A stretch of 64,000 bases of DNA from Mantis religiosa (GCA_030765055.1 CM060953.1:177607709-177671708), one strand, 5' to 3'; counted from the first letter of the stretch, positions 1 through 10,632 are shown. Numbers and translations: made by a program. The notes: generated by a model from the letters alone, not told the origin.

Positions 1-19
1 TGATTTTGAATTATGCTTA

Positions 20-20
<1 letters not shown>

Positions 21-101
<81 letters not shown>

Positions 102-117
102 TCACTCACTCACTCAC
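21..117. repeat. CA dinucleotide microsatellite followed by CTCA repeats
   Basis: An uninterrupted CA run of about 77 bp passes into five CTCA units. Any His-Thr reading frame through it is a repeat artefact. Confidence 0.97.
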
Positions 118-1230
118 ACAACCACGTGGATATTTTTTCCTAAATTGCTTTTTCTAGAGTCAGTGGTTCCAAAAACACGAAATTGTTGTGAAATATTGAT
201 TAAAAGTTACAAAGAAAATCAAAATGGCAAACTTTCAGTACTCTATCCATGAGCGTTTAATAAAGTTCATCAAGATTCACCTACTGTGACCTATGCTTTC
301 TAGAACTACAACTCTCGGAACTACAAACCGAGATGCTAATATATTCTTCTAAATATCTAATGCATAAGTTTGTTTCAAACTTTTAATGGAAGTTAATTAA
401 TTATTTTATTTTTTGTTCCACAAAGCCATAACAAAAGTCTTGTTCAAAACTTGAAATTAATAAGTTAACTTGAGCTGCATCAACTTTAATGTATATTTAG
501 TCTGCGAAGTTACAAAGCTAGAAGCAGCCTGCACGACGTGAGATTTATCTTGTATTGTCCTGTCTTCCTGCAGACAACTGCAATCACATATTTTTACAAC
601 TTAAAGCATAAAACTACTTTCTTAAAAGGGTACTCTAGTTTTCTTTGTGTACAGGTTCCTCTAACTCTTTTAGTTATAACTCACTTCTTGGGTAACTTGA
701 TAAAAATTATGGCACTGTCATGAATTGGTGATACCGCAAGTGTTTCTTTAATCTCATCACTGGAAACACAATTCCACTCGGATTTATAGCGTTAAATGAG
801 ATTCTTTTGTCTTCTCTATCCACTCTCTGGTTCTCCCCATCTTTCTGTAACACATAAACTAATGTGACGTTTCAAAAAGAGGTAATACACAGACGAAGGT
901 ATTTCTTGTACAATAGATGGCGCCATACGATGGTACATGTTGCGTCAGCGATTTAACCAAGTGGAATGGCTTAGGCGTACATCCGTGGCTTGGATTCCGC
1001 AGGTCATGGTTCTTTTCGTTCATTCCATCCCACGCGCCATCAAAGCTTTCCCTTCTTAACACACGTTTTCACATATAAGCAATTATAAGGGTCTTCTACC
1101 CTTAACGCTGACGACACTGCAATATACAACCACCATAAAAATCCTCGTTTCGGCCTATAGCGATGCAGCGGTATATTGACCGCTTACTTTCATGGCTCCA
1201 TGACTGGAAAATTAAAATTATTGCAAATAA
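118..1230. other. unannotated AT-rich sequence
   Basis: No convincing coding frame, tRNA-like box B or terminal repeat seen. Short open frames here show no recognisable domain. Confidence 0.5.
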
Positions 1231-2645
1231 ATGTATGTATGTATGTATGTATGTATGTATGTATGTATGTATGTATGTATGTATGTATGTATGTATGTAT
1301 GTATGTATGTATGTATGTATGTATGTATTTATTAACTGCAATTGGGTACTACCCGGTGGCAGAGTTAAGAATACAGATCAAATTACAAATACTAGATTTA
1401 CAACAATAACGCAATAAATAATACAATCATGATATTATTTAACTTTAGTCACTTAAAACATATCTTATTACTTCTATTTACATATTATATACCAGTATAA
1501 TTCGAAAGTTAAACTATAAACCATCTAGATCTTTTCTAAATTTCTTCAGCGACAGGGGACAGCCCTGAAAGACTGCTACAGGCAATTCATTCCATTCTTC
1601 AATGGTTCTATTAACAAAAGAAAGTTTTCCTACGTCGGTTCTGTATCTTCTACCCTTAATTTTATACCGATGATCGTTTCGTCCATAATAATCCGGATTA
1701 TCTAACCTTACACTAACGTCCACCCATGCCTTTACACCAGCATTAGCTTTGAATAATGCTACCAACCTATGTTTTTTACGCCTAATTCTTAAGTCCTCCC
1801 ATTTAGTCTCATCTCCTTTTATAGGCCAAAAATACTTGCCTCTTTTTATGAATTTTATTGCCCTCTTCTGTATTTTTTCTAACGGATCGATTTGGTTAGC
1901 TCTATACGGGTCCCAGCATGCTACTCCATATTCCATAACCGGCCGCACTAAGGCCTTGTAGGCAATTTCCCTGGACCTAGCGCTCCCCTTTTTCAATATT
2001 CTCATTACGAAATGTAATGCCTTCCATGCATTCCTAGATGTGGAATTTACTTGTTCGTCCCATCCAGCATTACTTGCCAGGTACACTCCCAAGTATTTGC
2101 AGCTGTCCACCTGTGGAATTTGCACCCCTCCCATGTGATAGTTAACAATAATTTTGCCCTTAGTTCTACTAAAAACAATGGACTTACTTTTCTCGGCATT
2201 AATTGACATTTTGTTAGCCGCAGCCCAATTACAGATTTTATTTAAATCATCCTGAAGAGCGGTTTCATGCACTGTATTCCGAATTTTATTATAAATGACA
2301 CAATCGTCTGCAAACAACCTTATTTGGCAGTTAATATTAACAGCAATGTCATTAACAAAAACGAGAAACAGTAAAGGTCCTAGTACTGAGCCTTGCGGCA
2401 CACCCGAACTTACGGTTCCACTATCGGAAAGCTCTTTACCTAATTTAACTTTTTGCGTTCTCCCTTTCAAAAAATGTTTAACCCATAATACTACGCGTTT
2501 GTCAATTCCTGTATTAGCTAGCTTACAAATAAGTAAACTATGTGGCACTACATCAAAAGCTTTAGAAAAGTCAATTACCACTGCATCAGTTCTTCCCCCT
2601 GCATCTACCTCATCTGCCAATCCAGCCAGCTTATCCATTTTTCAA
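1231..2645 (-). mobile_element. 5'-truncated Jockey/CR1-like LINE with ATAC microsatellite tail
   Basis: Minus-strand non-LTR retrotransposon. The ORF2 part is followed by about 185 bp of 3' UTR, then an AATAAA-like sequence that runs directly into a 98 bp GTAT tetranucleotide run (ATAC on the element strand, 1231-1328). The endonuclease and the amino part of the reverse transcriptase are missing, so the copy is 5'-truncated at about 2645. There it abuts, head to head, a different plus-strand LINE fragment. Target-site duplications were not found. Confidence 0.85.
1514..2638 (-). CDS. partial LINE reverse transcriptase (ORF2 C-terminal part)
   Basis: This 374-codon frame is the palm, thumb and C-terminal region of a non-LTR retrotransposon reverse transcriptase, which copies element RNA at a nicked target. 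Visible motifs are VIDFSKAFD (residues 21-29, first catalytic Asp), GVPQGSVLGP (79-88) and FADD (109-112, the catalytic Asp pair). After these come the CKYLGVYL segment and a C-terminal region ending in a small basic stretch. The apurinic endonuclease and the reverse-transcriptase fingers are absent, so the first Met is only the first ATG inside a truncated domain, not a true start. The frame has no stop or frameshift over 1.1 kb, suggesting a fairly young insertion. It resembles Jockey/CR1-type proteins of insects; clade assignment is from memory of motif patterns. Confidence 0.88.
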   Translation of the reverse strand: MDKLAGLADEVDAGGRTDAVVIDFSKAFDVVPHSLLICKLANTGIDKRVVLWVKHFLKGRTQKVKLGKELSDSGTVSSGVPQGSVLGPLLFLVFVNDIAVNINCQIRLFADDCVIYNKIRNTVHETALQDDLNKICNWAAANKMSINAEKSKSIVFSRTKGKIIVNYHMGGVQIPQVDSCKYLGVYLASNAGWDEQVNSTSRNAWKALHFVMRILKKGSARSREIAYKALVRPVMEYGVACWDPYRANQIDPLEKIQKRAIKFIKRGKYFWPIKGDETKWEDLRIRRKKHRLVALFKANAGVKAWVDVSVRLDNPDYYGRNDHRYKIKGRRYRTDVGKLSFVNRTIEEWNELPVAVFQGCPLSLKKFRKDLDGL

Positions 2646-3612
2646 AGCGGCGCCCTTTGATTATGGACCTAAGGGTCGGTGGTCAAGTATTGCACTGCCG
2701 TCAGCAGGTCAAATACCTCGGCGTGACTTTGACACGCACAATGAACTGGTTCACCCACATAAAAGATATTGCCAACAAAAGCGGCAGCCATTAAAGATGT
2801 GCGCCCCCATATTTAGGAGTAAACAACTGAAACTCCGCTCGGAGGTTATCTTGTACAAGTCGTTCATTCTGTCAGTAGTTCTATACTCATGTGTGGCCTT
2901 GGCAAACGCATCCAAAACAACCATCAAATACCTTCAAATCCTGCAAAACCTCTCCCTTAGGAAAATCCTATCTGCTCCCATCCGCACCACAAACGACTCC
3001 CTCCATCAAGAAGTCGGCATCCCGACCATACCCGAGGCATTGGAAAAAAGAGCCTCCTACATTTGGGCGCGCATTCGTCGGCATACAAACCTTTTAATCC
3101 ATAACATCGGAAAAGGTGAGCCAAAACACCGCAAACATAAACAAGTGAAAATACTGTAAATAAGGACGGCTCGCCACCCAAAATTCCCGGCCCAATGCCT
3201 CACAAACCTCCGGCAGGAGCCGCCACTCCCGGGCTGCCCAAGGAACTGAGCGAGTGTAAATAGTGTACAAAGTGAAGTGAAGTGTGCGTGAATGAGTGTG
3301 TAAGTGCGAGGGACGTACTACGTATGCCCCATGTGTGCGTGGGTGAGTGTGTGTGTTATATATGTAAATAAAATCACGAAAAAACATAAAATTCAAGGAA
3401 AAACTGGACCACCTAAAAGAAAACGAACTAACTAAAGCTGTTCTTGGTGCGCCCATAAAGGGACGCTGTATGGGCTTTATATAAAGCCATGACGTCGAAA
3501 CCAACAACAACTGAAAACTGCAATATAATGCAAATGTAGAGCCTGTAAGCCGGGTCCATTGTACCGGCACCAGGTATATCAAACAAAAATAAAAAGCCTA
3601 AGCCTAAGAAAA
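2646..3612 (+). mobile_element. 5'-truncated LINE (Jockey/R1-like), plus strand
   Basis: The plus-strand fragment covers the end of ORF2 and about 450 bp of 3' UTR, ending near 3612 in an A-rich stretch (AAAAATAAAAAG followed by a CCTAAG repeat). Its protein differs from the LINE on its left although both include the same KYLGV region, so this is a second element and not an inverted piece of the first. Confidence 0.75.
2648..3159 (+). pseudogene. LINE ORF2 C-terminal remnant, frameshifted
   Basis: The frame from 2648 reads a VKYLGVTL segment followed by NWFTHI, typical of the region after the reverse transcriptase active site. It is closed by a stop near 2792. The protein continues in another frame from 2797 with LYKSFILSVVLYSCVALA and LQILQNLSLRKIL, the standard C-terminal pattern of Jockey/R1-type elements. 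At least one indel near 2780-2800 breaks the frame. No catalytic residues remain. Confidence 0.75.
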
Positions 3613-4274
3613 ACATATGGGGTGGTCCTTCTTAATACGTTCACCAACTTAAAGTGCTGTTGCGATATTCTTCTTGTGTCCTTAGAAATGCAGTGCCTTC
3701 TATTAGCTTAGACTGTACAAACGTTCTTCTTATGTGTGTTATTTAAGCTTCTTATATTTATAGAAGTTGCATAGTCTTTTACTTAGTGTAGTTTATAACT
3801 TTATTAATGTTTAATAGTTATTGGCGTTTAGCGTTTGCGTAATTCAATTAAGATGTGGAAACCGTGAGTATCGAACGTAACATGGATAAGCTAATTTGGA
3901 TTTCCACTCTTAGCTGTAATATATACCTAAAAGTATTTCTAACATTTCTCGAGTTATAAAGCTGAATGTACGTGATTATTTATTTAAGTTTTGTTTAACA
4001 GAGGCTCCCCCAGCACAAAAAATTACACTGCTTAACTTTATTCAAACTTGTAAAATTAGCAGACATCCTTGTAAAAAGTTTCCAGAATTTAAAAAGAGTA
4101 ATATAGTTTCCTTACTAGTTTTTCTTATTTCCTTAGTTCGTTTTCTTACTTTTGAAGTAGTTACTGTTTTGTTAAATCAACGGAAACTCACCACCTGTAG
4201 CTGCCATAGAATAAAGGAAAATGTTTTAGGATAAATCAGCTCACGATTGCAATAAACAAAGCTCTAACGTGCAA
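3613..4274. other. unannotated AT-rich sequence
   Basis: No coding or repeat signal recognised on either strand. Confidence 0.5.
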
Positions 4275-4469
4275 TCTTAACAAACCAAGGAATGACCCTT
4301 TGCTTACCCATTCCACTCCTCACTCCCGGTACAAAGCCATGAGTAAGTACAGTTTGTCCAGATTCTTCACATCGCTTAGTTCTATTGTTCTCACTAATAG
4401 CTTTGTACCGGGGGTGTGGAGTGTAATAGGTAAGAAAATGGTTATTTATTGGAATTAAGTTTGTTAAGA
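4275..4469. repeat. imperfect inverted repeat, foldback/MITE-like
   Basis: Arms of roughly 75 bp (4275-4350 and about 4391-4469) are reverse complements of each other. Shared blocks are CTTAACAAAC at the outer ends, TTTGCTTACC/TTTTCTTACC inside and CCCGGTACAAAGC near the loop. Divergence is considerable. No transposase is encoded and no duplication was identified. Confidence 0.6.
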
Positions 4470-4704
4470 AATTAGACAAACTATAGGACCTCAGAGGAGA
4501 GGGGATGTCTGTTCGCTACCACTAGAGAGTTTCAATTGCAGTTACTAGACACCCTGCCGTCTGCCGTTCTCACCCATAGCTCCAAGTACTCTTAGCATCC
4601 TCTCGTTACTCCAGGGAGCGCCTCTTATAGGCTAAGAAGATTTTCCATAGGTCGGCGGGCTAAATCGCTCCTCTTAGCAAGGACAGCACTTAGTTAAGCG
4701 CAGA

Positions 4705-5195
4705 GGATCTACTCCCATTAGTCCTGGACCCGTATGACGAAGGACCCGCCCCTCCTTCTACCCGGGAGCGATGGATACTCCGGGGCTCTTTCCATAGGGC
4801 AATACCTGATTTCTTAAAAAGCGCCTCCCCCCACAACGTCAAAACGGATGGAAGTGGATACGCCACTTACGCGCGTCAACCCTGCAGGGAAGACTACCGT
4901 GAACCTCGTTGGGGCCGCCTGGTGATCTAGCACACCTACTACTAGATCTGCAGGCTAGTACCCGGGACTTTTTATGCAACCCTCTACCCCCTCCGGGCAG
5001 CCGTAGCCTGGCCGGAGGTACCCAATTCCCCGTGGGTGTCGGGAACACACTGCATCCTCGAGTCCAACCCAATCCTTACAGCTCCTCGACGGGAGGGGCT
5101 CGGCAGTTCGGACCGATGTTCCTCTAGTAGCTTCAGAGGTACCAATAGTGATAAGGGTCTGCAGCGCCCGCACTACGGCAGCTGAAGGGGAGATA
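4705..5195 (-). mobile_element. family A retroposon copy, minus strand
   Basis: GC-rich repeat seen in three places in this window (here, 20732-22015 and 60798-61346). Shared landmarks are CCCTTCAGCTGCC near the 5' end, GTGGTACCTCTGACGTTACT-like sequence, CTAGATCACCAGGCG and GACGCGCGTAAGTGGCG. The copy at 60798 is flanked by a 10 bp duplication and defines the full unit at about 549 bp. This copy lacks about 20 bp of the 5' end. I do not recognise a product or the source RNA. Confidence 0.7.
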
Positions 5196-5403
5196 ATATG
5201 TTTCAGGAAAAGAATTGGCATGAAGAAAGATAAACAGAGAAAGAAAAAAGTTTACTTTATTAATCTCTCTATCAAAATTGGTACACAAATTTTCCGTCTT
5301 ACCATATCCACATTGCATAGCTGGATAGGTTAAATTCTTATGGAGGGGAGTATGCCTAGTGGACCAGCCCCGGGGGGAAGGATAAGCTGAGAGGAGACAG
5401 GGT

Positions 5404-5830
5404 GGCCATGGCCATGGCCATGGCATTGAATTTTTCATGTTGACTCGATCTATCAATATAATCTTAGCTTATATATGGCTAGTGTAGGGAAATGATTAAT
5501 TTCCATCAATTAACTAAAATAATAAGAGTTAAATGATGAAGCCTGGGACTTAAGTAATTACGATAGTAAGTCGCCACTAACGGTGTATCTCGAATGCGAG
5601 AGCCCCTAGTGGTCAACCGGGGAAATATATGAGTCAACTGGAGAATTTAATTTCAGGACGGCACGTTGGCCATGGTAGCTCAAAGGTTAAGAGCGACTGG
5701 ATGGAAACCAGGAGATCCGTGGTTCAAATCCCGGCCATGGCATTGAGTTTTTCATGCTGACTCTATCTATCAAACACCTTAGCCTACCTATATATACAGC
5801 TAGTGTAGAGAAATGATTAATTTTCGTCAA
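5404..5830 (+). repeat. family C tRNA-like tandem repeat, first locus
   Basis: One full unit and parts of another. The GGCATTGA(A/G)TTTTTCATG segment recurs after about 316 bp (near 5421 and 5737). A small GGCCAT triplication lies at 5407-5424. Each unit carries a tRNA-like cloverleaf; the complete one here is 5669-5742. Confidence 0.8.
5669..5742 (+). other. tRNA-like cloverleaf within family C repeat
   Basis: The 74 bases fold as a tRNA: acceptor stem GCCATGG/CCATGGC (7 of 7 pairs), D stem GCTC/GAGC, anticodon stem CTGG/CCAG with a 7-base loop ATGGAAA (nominal anticodon GGA), and a T loop GGTTCAAAT. The T stem has two mismatches. A nominal serine anticodon with a short variable loop is not a normal tRNA-Ser, and the structure sits in a dispersed repeat. 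I read it as a SINE-type Pol III promoter or tRNA relic, not a working tRNA gene. Confidence 0.65.
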
Positions 5831-6079
5831 TTAACTAAAATAATTTTAGCTATTTCCCATTCTTTTGGGATGTTCTTTATTCTCCAACATATATTAGGTA
5901 AATGTAGTATGCGGAACTGTAATATTAATCCTCCATATTTATATACTTCTATGGGGATTTGCTCTGAGAAAAACTATTTCTTCGTCCGGTAGGTCGGTTG
6001 CCGGTCTCCACTCCTCTGCTGGGACCATTTCGGGACCGCCAGCCAGGGACCTTCGGTGCTCGCATCACCTGCCTTTGTA

Positions 6080-7071
6080 AAGTCTGTTTAGTTAACTGGT
6101 GTGCACGTCGGCCGCTGCCTTTGACGAACCCTCATAATCGTTTAACAAGCCCCGACCTTCCTTCTCCCAGATCTTCCTGCAAGGTTGCCACCTTTCTTGA
6201 TACGTCATGGGTATCGTACGAAATTTTGTCTAAATAAATTATCTTATGTCCATTACTGCAAAACTTCCTGGATTCCATAATAACCCTTATCTTATTCAAA
6301 GTGCGGTATTACAAACCCAGCTCCTTTAGAAGGCCGCGCAAAGTGCAGTGCTCATAAGCAAAATCACAAATTTCTTGCAAATGTGCAACCAATTCGTCTA
6401 AGGTGGGCGCTCTCCCTTTTGCATAGAATCTATAAATTTCTCGACGAATTAAAGCGCATGTGAAATTATCCACTTTAGAGAAACGTTTCCGTTTGTTTTC
6501 ACACTTGATCGGTGTCTTTGGTATTCCTTTCGTCACAATATTTCTTACTGTATTTCTGTGAATACCCAGAATTTATCATCAGATTCATTGCATGACCCCT
6601 TACCAAGATTATTTGTCAGCACATATTTATATATGTTCAAAACAAGCGCTTGAATTTGCTTAGAAACAGTTCCCGTTATAACTTTGTTTTTTGAGGCTTC
6701 TCCAGTAATATAACTCGGCCCAGTTATTCACACTATTGTCATCACTTTGATTATGTTCATTTTACTGAAAGTAAACTACTACTTCATTTGCATTTATTAC
6801 TGCATTTCCCTCCCACGGTCTCCACATCGTAACACTTAACAAATTTCTGCACCTAATGAAACAGATCAACTGGAAGTTGGAACTTTGGCAACTGAGACTC
6901 TACGTGAAGTAGACATGCGAGTGTCACTTCGAGAAAATCAGGCTTGCTATTGGTCCTCAACGACAGTGTTCCATTTCTGAAGTGTGGAGATAGATTTATG
7001 ACGGTCATTAATGGGCGGGAGAGTAGCTTCCTTTGAGTGGCAAACTGCACTCCCGTTCACTAGACAAACTT
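6080..7071 (-). mobile_element. Tc1/mariner-superfamily element (family D), internally deleted
   Basis: A 992 bp element with imperfect terminal inverted repeats of about 27 bp (left AAGTCTGTTTAGTTAAC, right complement AAGTTTGTCTAGTGAAC), flanked by TA on both sides. Removing it restores the GGTACC site found in other family B copies, so TA is the duplicated target. It encodes the amino part of a transposase on the minus strand and a short piece around the first catalytic Asp, then jumps to the 3' end. A second copy with the same large deletion is at 32962-33990. Confidence 0.88.
6309..6536 (-). pseudogene. transposase amino-terminal fragment (IS630/Tc1-like)
   Basis: A 75-codon frame resembling the DNA-binding and linker region of an insect IS630/Tc1-type transposase, with the pattern KGRAPTLDELVAHLQ followed by CTLRGLLKELG. 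The frame stops after KELGL. Beyond it a frame-shifted piece reads an IIYLD segment, which corresponds to the first catalytic Asp. The rest of the DDE catalytic domain is absent. The product would not be active. Confidence 0.7.
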
Positions 7072-7345
7072 TACCATTAGGGCTCGGCTGCTGGGCTCGT
7101 TGCCGTCCCGCTGTGAGGGAGCGAATTCGTTGTCCTGGCCTGTCGGGAAAGTCTCTATTCAAATAAACTGTAGTGGTCCTACCCTCTGTACTGTCGTGGC
7201 TCCTTGGGACGGATGCTTTCTGTCTCCTTTGCGTCATCCTTCCTCCCGGGAGTGCCCCCACTTAGGGGCATAGGAACATGGGCTCCCAGCATGGTGGCCT
7301 ACGTACCTAATGAAATTCCAATCCCATCCCCTCGGTACGATGCCC

Positions 7346-8026
7346 ACATTTGTTTTCAAGACCTTGTTTGCTTAATATATCACACCCATTTCCAAAGCCC
7401 TTTGTCCTGCACCTTTATTGTGATACACGGGCGATTTCTTGTTGTAGACGCGTCCTTCATTGTTGTACACTTTAATGAAAGCATCTACTGACAGCTCTGA
7501 ACTATTTCACGTTTATAGGTATATAGCATATCATGAACAAACACTGTAATAGGATAATAAACAACTTAAGCAGTCAACACAACATATAAAACACAAACTG
7601 CAGTCGAACAATGCTCGCCTGAATGACGACCAGACTGTAAGGAATATAGCTGTGGCATGCCACTTGGAAGCAATTTCACGGCATGTCACTAGACGACCTG
7701 GAATATTAGTATACACAGAGATACTTTTTACTCTTATATGCCCCCACTTCTTGTACAAGAAATGTCTCCCCTATACACAGCTCTAAAGAAATTGCAACGC
7801 ACTTCCTCGGTGCTACATTAATCGAGTTTTTGTGTACATATTGAGACAGAACCATTGATAAGCTTTCCTGCTGATTACGTATAGTTGGTAGAGGAAATAT
7901 AACATGACAAAAAAAAATGAAAGGTCAAAATGTCACTGAATTTATAAGTTTTGAGGCTCTATGATCCAAAACAAAACATTTTTGGACTACTTTCTTCTAA
8001 TGAATATTAATTGCTCTTTCACACTG
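7346..8026. other. unannotated sequence
   Basis: Mixed AT-rich sequence without a recognised domain, tRNA-like head or paired terminal repeats. Confidence 0.45.
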
Positions 8027-8077
8027 GCCGTGTGTAGTCTAAAGTATGGAAAGATAGGGTCAGACTGAAAAATTCAA

Positions 8078-8150
8078 TGCCATAGCCGGGATTTGAACCA
8101 CGGATCCTTTGGTTGCCGTCCAGCCGCTCTAACCCTTGAGCTACTATGGT
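8078..8150 (-). other. tRNA-like cloverleaf in family C repeat
   Basis: Same fold as at 5669, on the minus strand: acceptor ACCATAG/CTATGGC, D stem GCTC/GAGC, TTCAAAT T loop. Part of a repeat, not a functional tRNA gene. Confidence 0.6.
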
Positions 8151-8498
8151 CAACGTGCCGACAGGACATTAAATTCTCCAACTGACTCGTGTTTTTCCCG
8201 GGTTAGAGTGGCTGCACGGCAACCAGAAGAACCTTAGTTCAAATCCCGGCTATGGCATTGAACTTTTAAGTCTGACTCTATCTTTCCATACTTTAGCCTA
8301 CACACGGCCAGTGTGAAGGAACAATAATTTCCATTATTGTACCTAATAGTGGTTAACTATAAAGCCCGGGCCTTATAGTACTTACACGTTGTAAGTCACC
8401 ATTAAGGTAGTTGTCTCATGTGTTTATGAGAACTCCTAAATGGTATACCGGGAAAAAACCGAGTCAGTTGGAGAATTTAATGTCATATACGCACGTTG

Positions 8499-8571
8499 TC
8501 CATAGTAGCTCAAGGGTTAGAGCGGCTGGACGGCAACCAAAAGATCCGTGGTTCAAATCCCGACTATGGCA
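8499..8571 (+). other. tRNA-like cloverleaf in family C repeat
   Basis: Acceptor TCCATAG/CTATGGC, D stem GCTC/GAGC, anticodon arm with loop ACGGCAA (nominal GGC), T loop TTCAAAT. A third, partial tRNA-like half lies at 8199-8256. Confidence 0.6.
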
Positions 8572-8741
8572 TTGAATTTTTCAGTCTGACTCTATCTTTC
8601 CAAACTTTCTTCTAATTTACATCCTCCAACGTGTGCCATTTCTTCCACTCCCCCTCAAAAGGATTCCGTTGGGGTTGTAGAAATTAACCTAGGAAATATT
8701 TCAGCTTATGATGCCCTAACCAGAGGAAACACTACATTAGT

Positions 8742-8995
8742 GAGTGAGTGAGTGGGTGAGTGAGTGAGTGAGTGAGTGAGTGAGTGAGTGAGTGAGTGAG
8801 TGAGTGAGCGAGTGGGTGGTTGGGTGGCTGAGTGAGTGAGTGATAGGTATATGTTTAAGCTATTTGAATGAGTGAGTGAGTGAGTGAGTGAGTGATTGAG
8901 TCAGTGAGTGAGTGAGTGAGTGAGTGATAAGTATATGTTAAACTGTTTGAATGAGTGAGTGAGTGATAGGTATATGTTTAAGCTATTTGAATGAC
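8742..8995 (+). repeat. GTGA microsatellite with embedded ~30 bp minisatellite units
   Basis: GTGA runs alternate three times with a unit reading GATAGGTATATGTTTAAGC then TATTTGAAT (about 8842, 8925 and 8963). The first and third inserts are identical; the middle one differs at a few bases. Confidence 0.9.
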
Positions 8996-10547
8996 AACTC
9001 TACCTATCCAAAACTTGCTTTCAAGGCACTCCGGGAGGGTAAAAAAGCTTGAAATTTGTGTCTTTAGTGTTTTTGGGTAATCCATGGTATTTCAGCTTTG
9101 AAATGATAGATAATTTATTTCGTTTACACAGTTTTAAACCTGTTTAACACAGGTTTTAAATTTAAGTGGGCATGGCACTTGTAAGTAAAAACGCTCAAGC
9201 CATTAAACTTAAGGCGATAAAACAATCAAATTTAGCGCTGGTGAGGAATGGTTATTGTTCAGAAGGGACATTTAGTTCAATAATTTCTCTAGAGATACAG
9301 CAAGATAGTTTGTTTCAGTTTAATTTGTTTATAACATGTACTTTTTGAGATTCCACGATCACTAGTTGAATCACCTTTATCTTGCGTTGTAACTATATAA
9401 GTGTCATTTATGTGTTAAAATAGGCAGAAGAAGCAATTTGTAAGTGTTTAAGAAAAGGAAGAATGTTGGCCAGCATAAAATAGAAAATATATTTTTTTTC
9501 CCCTCGCGATGGCCTTTTCCACGTTTAACTGAAAATGAGACACTCGAACATAAATAGAACTCCTCTTCGTCCTTCAAATTATATATTTGAACTGATTAAT
9601 GTTACTGTCTATTACAAAACTTATAACTAATAACTATACTCAAATTGAACTTAAATCTTAGGTAAAAAGACTTAAATATTATTGAGGGTAGAGAGGAAAT
9701 TATAGAGTTTAATATACTTGAGTTCAAAATTACTAGCTCAAAAGGGTTCTCTTAACGTTTTCAGTTCGAGTACAACTTAAGACCAGCTCTCTTGGATTGG
9801 GGCCTATTTGGAAGTGGGTTCAGACAGGACAAACTCTGACCGACGTCTGGAGAAAGGTGTCTAGAAAGCGCACAATCAATGCACAACCGAAAACCGCTGA
9901 ACCACAGCGCCTAGTCCTGCAAATCTGTAGCAACCCTTTCATGACAATTACTTATACAGAAAACAAACTTCAAAACAGTAGTAATAGTAAAGAGTTCGCC
10001 TACTGACCTGGGAAAACTACCGAAAACACATCGCTCGAACGGGTGTTCGCCAGGATCGAACTGGGACTTCTAGAACATAATTAACACTCGTTACCGCAGC
10101 GCCACCTTAAGATAGGTTCACATTGGAAATCTGTCTATAGAATTTTAACATCGTACAAGGTAGCCTTATGGGTATATACTTGTAATGTATGGAATTCACA
10201 TTGTGTTGGAAATGTACCAGTCAGTTTCCAAATGAACATCAATGAGAAAACCGTACAGCTGCTGATGTACTGTTATTATGGAAGTAGAAAAAAACACGGG
10301 GCAGGTGTGTGCGTAATACGTTGTCTGCTGAAAACTAATTCATACAGCCCACACCATTCAACACTGAGGGTATTTGTGATTGAAGTCAGTCAGCTGTTTA
10401 GGAATTTTGTTGGGTTGTTACCAAAATAATTGAACACTTGCTATAATTTGTACCTCCATTTTCTGTGCTAAATGAAACAAACTTTAGAGCTGTTATTAAA
10501 ATTTGTTTAGCTTTCCATTCCATATTTATTGTCAGCAATTTTTTTTT
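8996..10547. other. unannotated AT-rich sequence with one weak tRNA-like element
   Basis: No coding domain recognised. On the minus strand at about 10040-10110 a GTTCGATCCTGG box B and a GGTGGCGCTGCGGTAACG box A-like start suggest a decayed tRNA-derived SINE head. Confidence 0.4.
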
Positions 10548-10632
10548 AATTTACGTCCTCCAACGCCAAGTGATATCGGATGATAATTAAATGATATTCC
10601 AATGAGCCTGGGGCCCATAGAGCTATGGGTTC
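10548..10632 (-). mobile_element. family E SINE, 3' fragment
   Basis: Matches the last ~85 bp of family E (complement of CGTTGGAGGACGTAAATT and the upstream body). The tRNA-like head is missing. Confidence 0.7.

Larger units (their letters stand above)
5960..7345 (+). mobile_element. family B SINE copy split by a mariner-type element
   Basis: The left part (5960-6079) and right part (7072-7345) together match the interior and 3' half of the uninterrupted family B copies at 18337-18962 and 24749-25354. Between them lies the TIR element 6080-7071. The tRNA-like head of B is missing, so this copy is also 5'-truncated. Confidence 0.85.
8027..8612. repeat. family C tRNA-like palindromic repeat, second locus
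   Basis: A minus-oriented unit (8027-8150) faces a plus-oriented unit (about 8199-8320), forming a hairpin with arms of about 120 bp. A further plus unit follows, so GGCATTGAA recurs at about 8253 and 8568 (period near 315 bp). Sequence includes CACACTGGCCGTGTGTAG and its complement at the arm ends. Confidence 0.85.

Noticed and set aside
13..252. His-Thr repeat frame
   Set aside because: CA microsatellite artefact; likewise 21394-21576.
3094..3582. 162-codon minus-strand frame
   Set aside because: Antisense to a LINE 3' end; no domain and low-complexity His/Thr stretches.
5669..5742. Functional tRNA gene
   Set aside because: T-stem mismatches, nominal Ser anticodon without the long variable arm, and membership of a dispersed repeat.
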